DNA of 64,000 nucleotides from Acidocella aminolytica 101 = DSM 11237 (lineage in GTDB: Bacteria; Pseudomonadota; Alphaproteobacteria; Acetobacterales; Acetobacteraceae), in contig NZ_FQVJ01000002.1 in NCBI RefSeq assembly GCF_900129125.1, positions 124,001 through 188,000 on the forward strand. Direction: 5' to 3'. Every line of letters begins with the position of its first letter. Position 1 is the first letter of the stretch. Position numbers and translations under genes: made by a program. The notes beneath the pieces are model-generated. The model worked only from the letters and a program-made list of their open reading frames with translations. It was not told the DNA's origin and made no database searches. Shown here in pieces: positions 9,753 to 17,480 of the stretch.

Positions 9753-10384
9753 AGCTTTGCCACCCTTTCCATAAGGGCTTTGCGGGCTGCTTTTGCGTCA
9801 CGACCTACGGCGATCAACGCAGGTATTTGCCAAGGGCGGCTGGCAATGGAACTGATGAGGCTAGGAATATCTAGCCTCCCATCGTCCTTCAGTGCCACCA
9901 GCGCGGCGGGAGGGAGGTTGCGCTCGGCAGAATCCGCCACAGCCCGCAATACAGCAAACTGCAATTTATGCATTTTGGCCACCTCAGCAACCGCTCCTGA
10001 CTCAAGGTCGATCGCGGCGGGGTGACTGCGTTGATATAAAAGAGATTTATCCTGCGTCGAGGCTGCGATTTTTTGGCCTGCCAGAATTGTCTCAGACGTG
10101 CTTCCGCCCAGAAACTCCATCAGTCGGTAGTCACAAGGGAAAGTACGGGTGCCATAAATAACTGCTGAAGGCACCAGCAGGGTTCCCGGTTTCAAACCAG
10201 GCTTCAATCCGCCAGCCAACCCAAAACTAATGAGGGCTTGTGCCCCTGCGGCAACCAGGGTGTTAGCTGCTTCCGATGCGCCATTTGGGGAGCCGCCACC
10301 GGCTTTAACCATGAAGCCTGCCCGGTCCAGCCACTTGGCTTCCGCCTGCAAGCCTGTAACAATGCCGATCCTGGCACGATTCAT
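9737..10384 (-). CDS. hpnG: Hopanoid-associated nucleoside phosphorylase HpnG
   Basis: Member of the PNP/UDP phosphorylase fold; HpnG removes adenine from adenosylhopane, giving a ribosylhopane intermediate of bacteriohopanetetrol. Visible family features: IGIVTGLQAEAKW at the N-terminus, the glycine-rich ALISFGLAGGL, and the core AIDLESGAVAEVA in which the Met/Glu-Ser block contacts ribose. FAVLRAVADSAERNLPPAA resembles the AVR-x-I-S-D segment of nucleosidases. At 215 residues it is on the short side of the fold but normal for HpnG. Convergent with hpnH; the two stops are about 21 bases apart. Confidence 0.85.
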   Translation of the reverse strand: MNRARIGIVTGLQAEAKWLDRAGFMVKAGGGSPNGASEAANTLVAAGAQALISFGLAGGLKPGLKPGTLLVPSAVIYGTRTFPCDYRLMEFLGGSTSETILAGQKIAASTQDKSLLYQRSHPAAIDLESGAVAEVAKMHKLQFAVLRAVADSAERNLPPAALVALKDDGRLDIPSLISSIASRPWQIPALIAVGRDAKAARKALMERVAKLPPRL

Positions 10385-10422
10385 TTAAAGTTCCAGAGGG
10401 ATAAATCAAGCAGGCTTTGGCT

Positions 10423-10497
10423 TGGTGAGCCCGGTGGGGGTCGAACCCACGACCAACCGATTAAAAGTCGGTTGCTCTACCACTGAGCTACAGGCTC
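10423..10497 (-). tRNA. tRNA-Lys (anticodon TTT)
   Basis: On the minus strand a full cloverleaf can be drawn: acceptor GAGCCTG/CGGGCTC, D arm GCTC..GAGC, anticodon stem ACCGA/TCGGT around loop CTTTTAA (anticodon TTT), variable TGGTC, T arm GTGGG-TTCGACC-CCCAC, discriminator A. The CCA end is encoded (10423-10425). Confidence 0.96.
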
Positions 10498-10632
10498 TCT
10501 CCAAGCGACCGTTAGCGGCAAGCCGCGTCTCGGTGAGGCTGCAAAAACCATTTTTCACGGGTTGAAGTCAAGCGTGGTACGGCCGATTTCTGTAAGAAGA
10601 TTTTAGCGCACCGCGCTGAAATGGTTTGCAAT

Positions 10633-10664
10633 AAAAAACTCCCCCCGACTGAGGGAGGAGTTTT
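10633..10664 (-). terminator. Terminator of the alcohol dehydrogenase gene
   Basis: Read on the minus strand, AAAACTCCTCCCT pairs with GGGGGGAGTTTT around TCAGTC and ends in a T run (TTTTTTATTG), just after the dehydrogenase stop at 10670. Confidence 0.85.
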
Positions 10665-10669
10665 CAGGA

Positions 10670-11731
10670 TCAGGCGGCTTCAGCCTGTAGGCTCTTCATA
10701 TCGATGCAGAATCTATACTTCACATCGCTCTTGAGCATCCGCTCATAAGCTTCATTGATTTTCTGGATTGGGATCATCTCAACATCAGCGGTAATTCCGT
10801 GCTCACCGCAGAAATCCAGCATTTCTTGCGTTTCCTTGATACCGCCAATCATCGAACCAGCAAAATTGCGCCGGCGCATCAGCAGAGGAAAGACTGAGAT
10901 CGGCAGAGGATGCTCAGGCGCTCCAACCTGCACCATGGTGGCATCTCGCTTCAGCAGGCCAAAATACGGCGCTAGGTCATGCGAGGCTGAAACCGTGTCG
11001 ATAATTAGATCGAAGGTCTCGGCATGCTCGGCCATCTGGGCTTCGTCTTTCGAGAGAATAACGACGTCCGCACCGAGTTTCTTGGCATCCTCGACCTTAC
11101 TGGCGGAAGTGGTGAACAATGCGGTCTGTGCCCCCATCGCGTGCGCCAGTTTTAAACCCATGTGACCGAGTCCGCCGAGTCCGATAATACCCACCTTCTT
11201 GCCCGGGCCAGCGCCCCAATGGCGCAAAGGGGAGTAGGTGGTGATTCCGGCGCAGAGCAAAGGTGCTGCGGCGGCGGGATCAAGATTCTCCGGCATCCGT
11301 AGGACGAAATTTTCATCCACGACGATTCGGTCTGAATAACCGCCCTTGGACGGTTCGTTGATTACCTTATCGGTGCCGCCATAGGTTTGCCCGGTCAGGC
11401 CGTCGGCGCAATATTGCTCCAATCCCTCCTGGCAGGCGGAGCAGGTGCGGCAGCTATTGACCATGCAGCCAACCCCAACGAGGTCCCCAACTTTATATTT
11501 GGAAACGCCTGAGCCTGCACTCTTTACCTTGCCAACAATTTCATGCCCTGGCACGGCCGGATATTGCGTGAAATGCCATTCATCGCGGGCAAAATGGATG
11601 TCTGAATGGCAGACCCCGCAATACAAGATCTCAATTTCAACGTCATTCTGGCCAACATCGCGGCGGTTAAAAGTGAGAGGAGCCAAGTCAGCCGAAGGGC
11701 TGGTGGCACCATAACCTGTACAAATTAACAT
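10670..11731 (-). CDS. Zinc-dependent NAD(P) alcohol dehydrogenase (cinnamyl-alcohol/YahK type)
   Basis: Medium-chain dehydrogenase likely to interconvert aldehydes and alcohols with NADP(H). Catalytic zinc ligands are in GVCHSD (Cys 41) and PGHEIVG; the structural-zinc loop carries four cysteines in NSCRTCSACQEGLEQYC. The nucleotide-binding GLGGLGHMGLKLAHAMGA follows, with the substrate lobe at the C-terminus. I start at ATG 11731 because GGAG lies seven bases upstream and the family begins there; an upstream in-frame start would add eleven residues. It is transcribed alone, divergent from the glx/mgs cluster and closed by its own terminator. The natural substrate cannot be told from sequence. 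Confidence 0.88.
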   Translation of the reverse strand: MLICTGYGATSPSADLAPLTFNRRDVGQNDVEIEILYCGVCHSDIHFARDEWHFTQYPAVPGHEIVGKVKSAGSGVSKYKVGDLVGVGCMVNSCRTCSACQEGLEQYCADGLTGQTYGGTDKVINEPSKGGYSDRIVVDENFVLRMPENLDPAAAAPLLCAGITTYSPLRHWGAGPGKKVGIIGLGGLGHMGLKLAHAMGAQTALFTTSASKVEDAKKLGADVVILSKDEAQMAEHAETFDLIIDTVSASHDLAPYFGLLKRDATMVQVGAPEHPLPISVFPLLMRRRNFAGSMIGGIKETQEMLDFCGEHGITADVEMIPIQKINEAYERMLKSDVKYRFCIDMKSLQAEAA

Positions 11732-11856
11732 GGAAGTCTCCAGGATTTTAAACGCGTCAACCATATTGGCAGCCTCGGCGGGGTTTCAACGGGTAGTGAT
11801 AGCCATTGTCACGATGTGCAGTGTGTTTCCTAAAAAGAAATCTTTATTCTTATTAG

Positions 11857-11886
11857 TTGACAAGACAAACGGAGCTTCGCTAATCT
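11857..11886 (+). promoter_or_regulatory. Likely sigma-70 promoter of the glx/mgs-glnT cluster
   Basis: TTGACA at 11857-11862 and TAATCT at 11881-11886 are separated by 18 bases, in an AT-rich stretch 30 bases before the first gene. A GGAG ribosome site lies at about 11901-11904. Confidence 0.55.
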
Positions 11887-11916
11887 GCCTGAAGTCGAGA
11901 GGAGAGCGGACGCAGC

Positions 11917-12795
11917 ATGTGTGGGATTGCCGGATTATTCCTAAAAAGTTCAGCTCTGGAGCCGCAACTGGGCGTGCTGATGAGCACGATGCTGAATGTT
12001 TTGACCGAGCGCGGTCCAGATTCAGCCGGGTTTGCGATTTATGGTGCGGGCAAGCCTGATCAAGTAAAATTTACACTGCGTAGCTCTAAGGCATTCGATT
12101 TCCTGGCCCTTGCTGAGACATTCGGTGGCAGCGCGGCCCTGTATGGCGACCATTCTGTTGTCAGCGTGGCTGAAAGCAGGGCGGCTTCCTTCAAGGCCAA
12201 GCTGGAAGCTCTGCCGGAAATCGTGATCGTATCTGTTGGCAAACGCATTGAGATGTTCAAGGGCATCGGCTTGCCGGATGATGTTGGCAGGCGCTTTGGT
12301 CTCTCCGGCATGGCAGGAACACACGCGATCGGCCACACCCGGATGGCCACCGAATCCGCTGTAACTGTCGATGGGGCGCATCCATTCTCCACCGGCGCAG
12401 ACCAGTGCCTAGTGCATAATGGCTCGCTTTCCAATCACAATGATGTCCGCCGCACCCTGATCCGCGAGGGCATTAAATTTGCGACCCAGAACGATACCGA
12501 AGTCGCCGCCGGATATTTGTCTCATAAGCTGCGCGAGGGCGCGAAGTTGGATGAAGCCCTCAAAGCCGCGCTCAAAGATCTGGACGGCTTCTACAATTTT
12601 GTGGTCGGAACGGAAAATGGCTTTGGCGTGTTGCGTGATCCTGTTTCGTGCAAGCCCGCGGTCATGGCCGAAACGAATGACTATGTGGCTTTCGCTTCAG
12701 AATATCGCGCTCTAGCAGAATTGCCGGGGATTGAAGCTGCGCATTTGTTTGAGCCTGAGCCAAGCCGTGTCTATTTCTGGGAGCGCGCGGAATGA
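11917..12795 (+). CDS. glxB: Class II glutamine amidotransferase, GlxB/MgsA type
   Basis: N-terminal-nucleophile amidotransferase equivalent to the amidohydrolase part of glutamate synthase. After Met removal Cys2 (MCGIAGLF) becomes the catalytic nucleophile. The Asn/Gly and Arg blocks ERGPDSAGFA, GHTRMATESAVT and HPFSTG, and HNGSLSNHNDVR, are those of class II domains; DNTEV is represented by QNDTEVAAGYL. Its 292 residues cover only this domain; the remaining synthase domains are the two genes that follow. It overlaps the next gene by four bases. Homologues are called GlxB in Sinorhizobium or MgsA when part of N-methylglutamate synthase; sequence alone does not decide. Confidence 0.85.
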   Translation: MCGIAGLFLKSSALEPQLGVLMSTMLNVLTERGPDSAGFAIYGAGKPDQVKFTLRSSKAFDFLALAETFGGSAALYGDHSVVSVAESRAASFKAKLEALPEIVIVSVGKRIEMFKGIGLPDDVGRRFGLSGMAGTHAIGHTRMATESAVTVDGAHPFSTGADQCLVHNGSLSNHNDVRRTLIREGIKFATQNDTEVAAGYLSHKLREGAKLDEALKAALKDLDGFYNFVVGTENGFGVLRDPVSCKPAVMAETNDYVAFASEYRALAELPGIEAAHLFEPEPSRVYFWERAE

Positions 12796-13508
12796 GCGCG
12801 ATGTTACAAAAATCCATGGAAAAATCTTCTGTTTTTGACCTTTCCACATCGTCCTTGCGGGACTTGAACGCCATGCTTCAGAGTTTGCCCGCCGAGACTA
12901 ATCAGACCAGCTGGGTCGTGAAAAATCCGCGTGGCGCACATGCTCTGGCAGTTGGAATTACCACGCCGGTACGGGTCAATATAGACGGTCACGCCGGCTA
13001 TTATGCGGCGGGCATGAATGATGGCGCAAACATCATCATCAACGGCAATGCCGCAACGGGTGTGGCTGAAAACATGATGTCTGGCTATGTGCATGTAAAA
13101 GGCGACGCCAGCCAGTCGGCCGGTGCCACAGCCCATGGCGGGCTTTTGGTGATTGACGGGAATGCCTCCGCCCGCTGTGGAATTTCCATGAAAGGTATAG
13201 ACATCGTTGTGAAAGGCAATGTCGGTCACATGGGCGCTTTCATGGCGCAATCAGGCAGCCTTGTTGTCTGCGGCGATGCTGGCGATGCGCTCGGTGATTC
13301 ACTCTACGAAGCGCGCATCTTCGTGAAAGGCAGCGTGAAAAGCCTCGGCGCGGATTGTGAAAAAAAGGAGATGACGGCGGAAGATAAACTCATCCTGGCG
13401 GATCTTCTCGATAAATCCGGGGTGGATGCCAATGTCGAGGAGTTTACCCGCTACGGCTCCGCCCGTAAGCTTTATCATTTCCATGTCGATAACGCAGGTG
13501 CGTACTGA
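12792..13508 (+). CDS. glxC: GXGXG-domain protein, GlxC/MgsB type
   Basis: Stand-alone counterpart of the C-terminal beta-helix domain of large-subunit glutamate synthase (GltB alpha subunit, GXGXG motif). Repeats of the right-handed helix are visible: GYVHVKGDASQSAGATAHGG, LLVIDGNASARCG, DIVVKGNVGHMGAFM, LVVCGDAGDALGDS. In synthases this domain is structural and shapes the ammonia/methylamine tunnel. The first ~25 residues are not part of the helix. It overlaps the amidotransferase upstream by four bases and is two bases ahead of the FMN subunit, so the three proteins are probably made together as one enzyme. Confidence 0.85.
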   Translation: MSAMLQKSMEKSSVFDLSTSSLRDLNAMLQSLPAETNQTSWVVKNPRGAHALAVGITTPVRVNIDGHAGYYAAGMNDGANIIINGNAATGVAENMMSGYVHVKGDASQSAGATAHGGLLVIDGNASARCGISMKGIDIVVKGNVGHMGAFMAQSGSLVVCGDAGDALGDSLYEARIFVKGSVKSLGADCEKKEMTAEDKLILADLLDKSGVDANVEEFTRYGSARKLYHFHVDNAGAY

Positions 13509-13510
13509 CC

Positions 13511-14848
13511 ATGAACGACACACCCGTTTCCCATATCCCGCAGACCTTGCCCCGCTTCTCTGCAACCTTTGACCCACACACAATCGCCGAGATCCAGCGC
13601 GCCGCCGCGACGGGCATTTATGATATCCGGGGCGGCGGTACCAAACGCAAGCTGCCGCATTTTGATGATCTGCTGTTCTTGGGCGCGTCCATGTCACGCT
13701 ATCCGTTGGAGGGCTACCGGGAAAAATGCGGCACAGACGTTGTGCTCGGCACCCGTTTCGCCAAAAAGCCGATTCATCTGAAAATCCCCGTCACCATCGC
13801 GGGCATGTCTTTTGGCGCGCTTTCCGGCAATGCTAAAGAGGCGCTGGGGCGTGGAGCCACCGCGGTCGGCACGTCCACCACCACGGGGGATGGCGGCATG
13901 ACCCCGGAGGAGCGGGGGCACTCACAGACCTTGGTTTATCAATATCTGCCTTCCCGCTACGGTATGAATCTGGCAGACCTGCGCAAGGCTGACGCCATTG
14001 AGGTGGTTGTGGGGCAGGGGGCCAAGCCGGGCGGTGGCGGTATGCTTCTGGGGCAAAAAATTTCAGCCCGCGTGGCCCAGATGCGCAATCTGCCGGAAGG
14101 TATTGACCAGCGCTCCGCCTGCCGCCACCCGGACTGGACAGGCCCGGACGATCTTGAGATCAAGATCCTTGAACTGCGCGAACTCACCAACTGGGAAAAG
14201 CCGATCTATGTGAAGGTCGGAGCAAGCCGCCCGTACTACGACATTGCCCTGGCGGTGAAAGCAGGCGCTGATGTGGTGGTGCTGGATGGAATGCAAGGCG
14301 GCACAGCTGCCACGCAGGAGGTGTTTATTGAGCAGGTGGGCATTCCCATTCTCTCCGCGATCCGTCCTGCCGTGCAGGCGTTGCAGGATATGGGGATGCA
14401 CCGCAAGGTACAGCTTATTGTTTCCGGCGGCATCCGTACCGGGGCGGACGTGGCTAAGGCGATTGCGTTGGGCGCGGACGCCGTGGCCATCGGCACGGCG
14501 GCGCTTATCGCGCTGGGGGACAATGCGCCTGAGTTTGAAGGCGAGTATAAAAAGCTCGGCACCACGGCGGGCGCGTATGATGACTGGCACGAGGGCCGCG
14601 ACCCCGCCGGTATCACCACCCAGGACCCGGCCCTCGCCGCGCGGCTTGATCCGGTAAAAGCCGGGCGCCGTCTCGCCAATTATCTCTCGGTACTGGCGCT
14701 GGAGGCGCAAACCATCGCGCGGGCCTGTGGCAAGAGCCATCTGCATAATCTTGAGCCAGAGGATCTGGTGGCGCTGACGCTGGAGGCTTCCGCCATGGCC
14801 CAGGTACCCTTGGCCGGAACGAACTGGATACCGGGTAAGACATTCTGA
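13511..14848 (+). CDS. glxD: FMN-binding glutamate synthase-like subunit, GlxD/MgsC type
   Basis: Counterpart of the central and FMN domains of glutamate synthase. The barrel shows VTIAGMSFGALSGNAKEALG, TTTGDGGM, GQGAKPGGGGMLLG, VKVGASRPYYDIALAVKAGAD, DGMQGGTAATQEV, and the FMN phosphate region IVSGGIRTGADVAKAIALGADAVAIGTAAL. The segment where GltB-type proteins hold three Fe-S cysteines reads ALIALGDNAPEFEGEYKKLG, with no cysteines, so no 3Fe-4S cluster is expected. The C-terminal block (CGKSHLHNLEPEDL ... AGTNWIPG) is diagnostic of the family. Together with the two preceding genes it forms a split synthase acting with the glutamine synthetase-like neighbour. Confidence 0.87.
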   Translation: MNDTPVSHIPQTLPRFSATFDPHTIAEIQRAAATGIYDIRGGGTKRKLPHFDDLLFLGASMSRYPLEGYREKCGTDVVLGTRFAKKPIHLKIPVTIAGMSFGALSGNAKEALGRGATAVGTSTTTGDGGMTPEERGHSQTLVYQYLPSRYGMNLADLRKADAIEVVVGQGAKPGGGGMLLGQKISARVAQMRNLPEGIDQRSACRHPDWTGPDDLEIKILELRELTNWEKPIYVKVGASRPYYDIALAVKAGADVVVLDGMQGGTAATQEVFIEQVGIPILSAIRPAVQALQDMGMHRKVQLIVSGGIRTGADVAKAIALGADAVAIGTAALIALGDNAPEFEGEYKKLGTTAGAYDDWHEGRDPAGITTQDPALAARLDPVKAGRRLANYLSVLALEAQTIARACGKSHLHNLEPEDLVALTLEASAMAQVPLAGTNWIPGKTF

Positions 14849-14932
14849 CACGGCAAAACCAAAAAGACGAAACGGAAACAACATCGCACACGGCATGCTT
14901 CAACAAGATCTAATAGGACAAAAGGCACGAAG

Positions 14933-16234
14933 ATGGCGATTGAGCTGGCCGAAAAGGCAAAAGAACTCGGACTAAAATATTTCTTGATTTCCTACACGGA
15001 CCTTTTCGGCAGCCAACGCGCCAAACTGGTGCCGGCTTCCGCTATTACGAGAATGCAGAAAGACGGCGCCGGTTTTGCGGGCTTCGCGACATGGCTGGAC
15101 ATGTCGCCGGCCGATTCTGATATGTTCGCGGTTCCGGATCCGGCGAGCCTAACGCCGCTGCCCTGGAAAAAAGACGTCGGCTGGCTGGCTTCTGATCTTT
15201 ATATGGACGGACAGAAAGTCGAGCAGGGGCCGCGTAACATACTGAAGCGCGTCATGGAGCAGGCGGTCCAAGCTGGGTTCCAGATGAAAAGCGGCGTTGA
15301 GTGCGAGTTCTTCCTGACCCTGCCAGATGGCACCGAGATCTCGGACAAGCTCGATACCGCCGCCAAACCTTGTTACGATGCCGGTGCGCTGATGCGTCGC
15401 TATGATGTCATCACCGAAATCTGCGATTCCATGCTGGAACTGGGCTGGGGCGCCTACCAGAACGACCATGAGGACGCGAACGGTCAGTTTGAAATGAACT
15501 GGAATTATGACGACGCTTTGATCACGGCGGATCGTCACGTTTTTTTCAAATTCATGGCCAAATCGATTGCTGAAAAACACGGTTTACGCGCCACCTTCAT
15601 GCCCAAGCCGTTCCTTGGCCTGACGGGCTCGGGCTGCCACAGCCATGTCTCGCTCTGGAAGGGCGAGGAAAATCTCTTCGAGGATGAGGCGGGTGAGCTG
15701 GGAGTCTCGGCGCTGGGCTATAATTTTATCGGTGGCGTTATACAGCATGCTGATGCGCTCGCGGCCATCACCAACCCCACTGTGAACAGCTATAAACGCA
15801 TCAATGCCCCGCGCACCATCTCGGGCGCTACCTGGGCACCGAACACGGTGACTTATTCCGGCAATAACCGCACGCACATGATCCGCATTCCTGAACCGGG
15901 ACGCTTTGAGATGCGCCTCGCGGACGGCGCGGTGAACCCGTATCTGCTGCAAGCCTCGATTCTTGCGGCCGGTTTGGACGGCATTGCGAAGAAGATAAGC
16001 CCAGGCAAGCGGCTGGACATTAACATGTACATTGATGGCCATACGGTCACCAACGCTAAGCGTCTGCCACTCAATCTGCTGGACGCGCTTCGCGCCCTGG
16101 AAGCTTCGGCAACCCTGACCTCCATTCTGGGGCAGTCTTTTGTCAGTGCCTACACCAAGCTCAAACATGGCGAGTGGAATGCCTATGCCGCTCACTTGTC
16201 CGAGTGGGAGCGGCTGGTCACCCTTGATTGTTGA
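14933..16234 (+). CDS. glnT: Type III glutamine synthetase-like ligase (GlnT / gamma-glutamylmethylamide synthetase)
   Basis: ATP-dependent glutamate-amine ligase of the short GS family (433 residues). N-terminal YFLISYTDLFGSQRAKLVP and GAGFAGFATWLD form the beta-grasp; metal and glutamate sites are in GVECEFFLTLPDG, NDHEDANGQFEMNW and GSGCHSHVSLW; the ATP/ammonia region holds NPTVNSYKR and RTHMIRIPEPGRFEMR. Family members make either glutamine or, from methylamine, gamma-glutamylmethylamide (GmaS); I cannot separate these by eye. The gene order (amidotransferase, GXGXG, FMN subunit, ligase) matches both the glxBCD-glnT and mgsABC-gmaS arrangements. It starts 84 bases after the FMN subunit. 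Confidence 0.85.
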   Translation: MAIELAEKAKELGLKYFLISYTDLFGSQRAKLVPASAITRMQKDGAGFAGFATWLDMSPADSDMFAVPDPASLTPLPWKKDVGWLASDLYMDGQKVEQGPRNILKRVMEQAVQAGFQMKSGVECEFFLTLPDGTEISDKLDTAAKPCYDAGALMRRYDVITEICDSMLELGWGAYQNDHEDANGQFEMNWNYDDALITADRHVFFKFMAKSIAEKHGLRATFMPKPFLGLTGSGCHSHVSLWKGEENLFEDEAGELGVSALGYNFIGGVIQHADALAAITNPTVNSYKRINAPRTISGATWAPNTVTYSGNNRTHMIRIPEPGRFEMRLADGAVNPYLLQASILAAGLDGIAKKISPGKRLDINMYIDGHTVTNAKRLPLNLLDALRALEASATLTSILGQSFVSAYTKLKHGEWNAYAAHLSEWERLVTLDC

Positions 16235-16300
16235 GGTGACTCCTTACGGCTGAGAAATCCCCGCCTTGCAAGCATCCGGCAGCTATGCGACGGAACGGTC

Positions 16301-16780
16301 ATGCTAACCAGATTGTCCGCCGCAGCCCCCGCTTTTGAGGCTTTGCGCAAGCTCAATAATGACCACGCGCAGGAGCTTTCGTATGCTGATGAAGACCGTT
16401 TCAGCCTGTTGCTTGAGCGGTCTTTTTTCGCGGCTTCAATCTATGAGGACGAGGCGTTTCTCATCGCCTTCGATCAGGATGCTGACTATGATTCACCGAA
16501 TTTTCTCTGGTTTCGGGACAGGTTCCTGAAGTTCGTCTATATTGACCGCGTCGTCACGGCTCCCGCCGCGCGGGAGCGTGGCTATGGCGCAGCTCTGTAT
16601 GGGGCCCTGTTTCAAACCGCTCGCGCGGCGGGCCATACGCTTGCCGTCTGTGAGGTGAATGAGCGCCCCCCCAATCCGGCGTCGGATGCATTCCACGCAC
16701 GGCTCGGCTTCGTGCAAGCGGGCAGCGCCTCATTGCAGGGGACCGGTAAAACGGTCCGCTATTTCGTCAAGGAGCTTTAA
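16301..16780 (+). CDS. GNAT-family N-acetyltransferase
   Basis: A 159-residue acetyl-CoA-dependent transferase. The core fold is visible: LKFVYIDRVVTAPAARERGYGAALYGALF gives strand 4 and the acetyl-CoA pyrophosphate loop (R-x-x-G-x-G/A equivalent RERGYG), followed by HTLAVCEVNERPPNPASDAFHARLGF, the strand 5 to helix 4 region. Substrate unknown. It follows glnT by 66 bases on the same strand and ends the group at a terminator, so it may be co-transcribed with the glx/mgs set, but nothing in the sequence ties its function to amine metabolism. Confidence 0.8.
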   Translation: MLTRLSAAAPAFEALRKLNNDHAQELSYADEDRFSLLLERSFFAASIYEDEAFLIAFDQDADYDSPNFLWFRDRFLKFVYIDRVVTAPAARERGYGAALYGALFQTARAAGHTLAVCEVNERPPNPASDAFHARLGFVQAGSASLQGTGKTVRYFVKEL

Positions 16781-16781
16781 A

Positions 16782-16817
16782 AGAAAACCCCCTAGCCAGG
16801 GGCGCCGGGGGTTTTCT
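16782..16817. terminator. Bidirectional terminator between the GNAT gene and sodB
   Basis: AGAAAACCCCC pairs with GGGGGTTTTCT around a loop, with T/A runs on both feet; it serves both convergent genes. Confidence 0.88.
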
Positions 16818-16830
16818 AGAAAAACTCAGC

Positions 16831-17430
16831 TTAGAGCTGCGCTTCAGCGTATTCGTAATTCGCCAGCTTGTTCAGATAGTTGGTGATGTAATCCGGCCGG
16901 CGGTTGCGGAAGTCCAGATAGTAGCTGTGCTCCCACACATCCAGCGCCAGCAGCACCTTGCCCTCGCCGGTGGCGAGCGGGTTAGAGCCGTTCGGGGTCT
17001 TGGTTACTTTCAGTTTGCCGTCAGCAGCTAGAACAAGCCAAGCCCAGCCAGAGCCGAACTGGCCAATGCCCGCTGCCTTGAAGGCGTCCTTGAAGGCATC
17101 AACGGAGCCAAAATCCTCCGTGATCTTCTTTTCCAGTTTGCCAGGCAGCTTGCCGCCGGTGGGGGTCAGATTCTGCCAGAACAGAATGTGGTTCCAATGC
17201 TGACCGGCATTGTTGAACACCCCAGCCATGTCCGGCTTGTTATAAGCAAGCTGCACAATCTCCTCGAGCGATTTGCCCTGCAGGTCGGCATTCTTTTCAA
17301 CAAAGCCGTTTAGCGCTGTCACATAGGCTTGGTGGTGCTTGCCGTGGTGCAACTCCAACGTTTCCTGGCACATGCCGGCTTCGGCCAGAGCGGAGGTGGA
17401 ATAGGGGAGGGTAGGCAGTTCGAACGCCAT
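16831..17430 (-). CDS. sodB: Superoxide dismutase, Fe type
   Basis: Dismutates superoxide to oxygen and hydrogen peroxide. The metal ligands are seen in LELHHGKHHQAYV (first His), NHILFW (second His) and DVWEHSYYLDFRNRR (Asp and third His). FGSGWAWLVL and the QFGSGW context favour the Fe or cambialistic type. I start at ATG 17430 (MAFELPTLPY), preceded by GGAG; the upstream in-frame extension MECAN is not typical. The protein is 199 residues with no signal peptide, so cytoplasmic. Single-gene unit convergent with the GNAT gene. Confidence 0.95.
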   Translation of the reverse strand: MAFELPTLPYSTSALAEAGMCQETLELHHGKHHQAYVTALNGFVEKNADLQGKSLEEIVQLAYNKPDMAGVFNNAGQHWNHILFWQNLTPTGGKLPGKLEKKITEDFGSVDAFKDAFKAAGIGQFGSGWAWLVLAADGKLKVTKTPNGSNPLATGEGKVLLALDVWEHSYYLDFRNRRPDYITNYLNKLANYEYAEAQL

Positions 17431-17480
17431 GTTGGCACACTCCAATTTGTTTCGCCGCCTCGATTAGCTATGGAGTGTTC

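Noticed and set aside
14063-14896. 277-codon minus-strand frame opposite the FMN glutamate synthase-like gene
   Set aside because: Antisense shadow; the plus-strand gene has all expected FMN-domain blocks.
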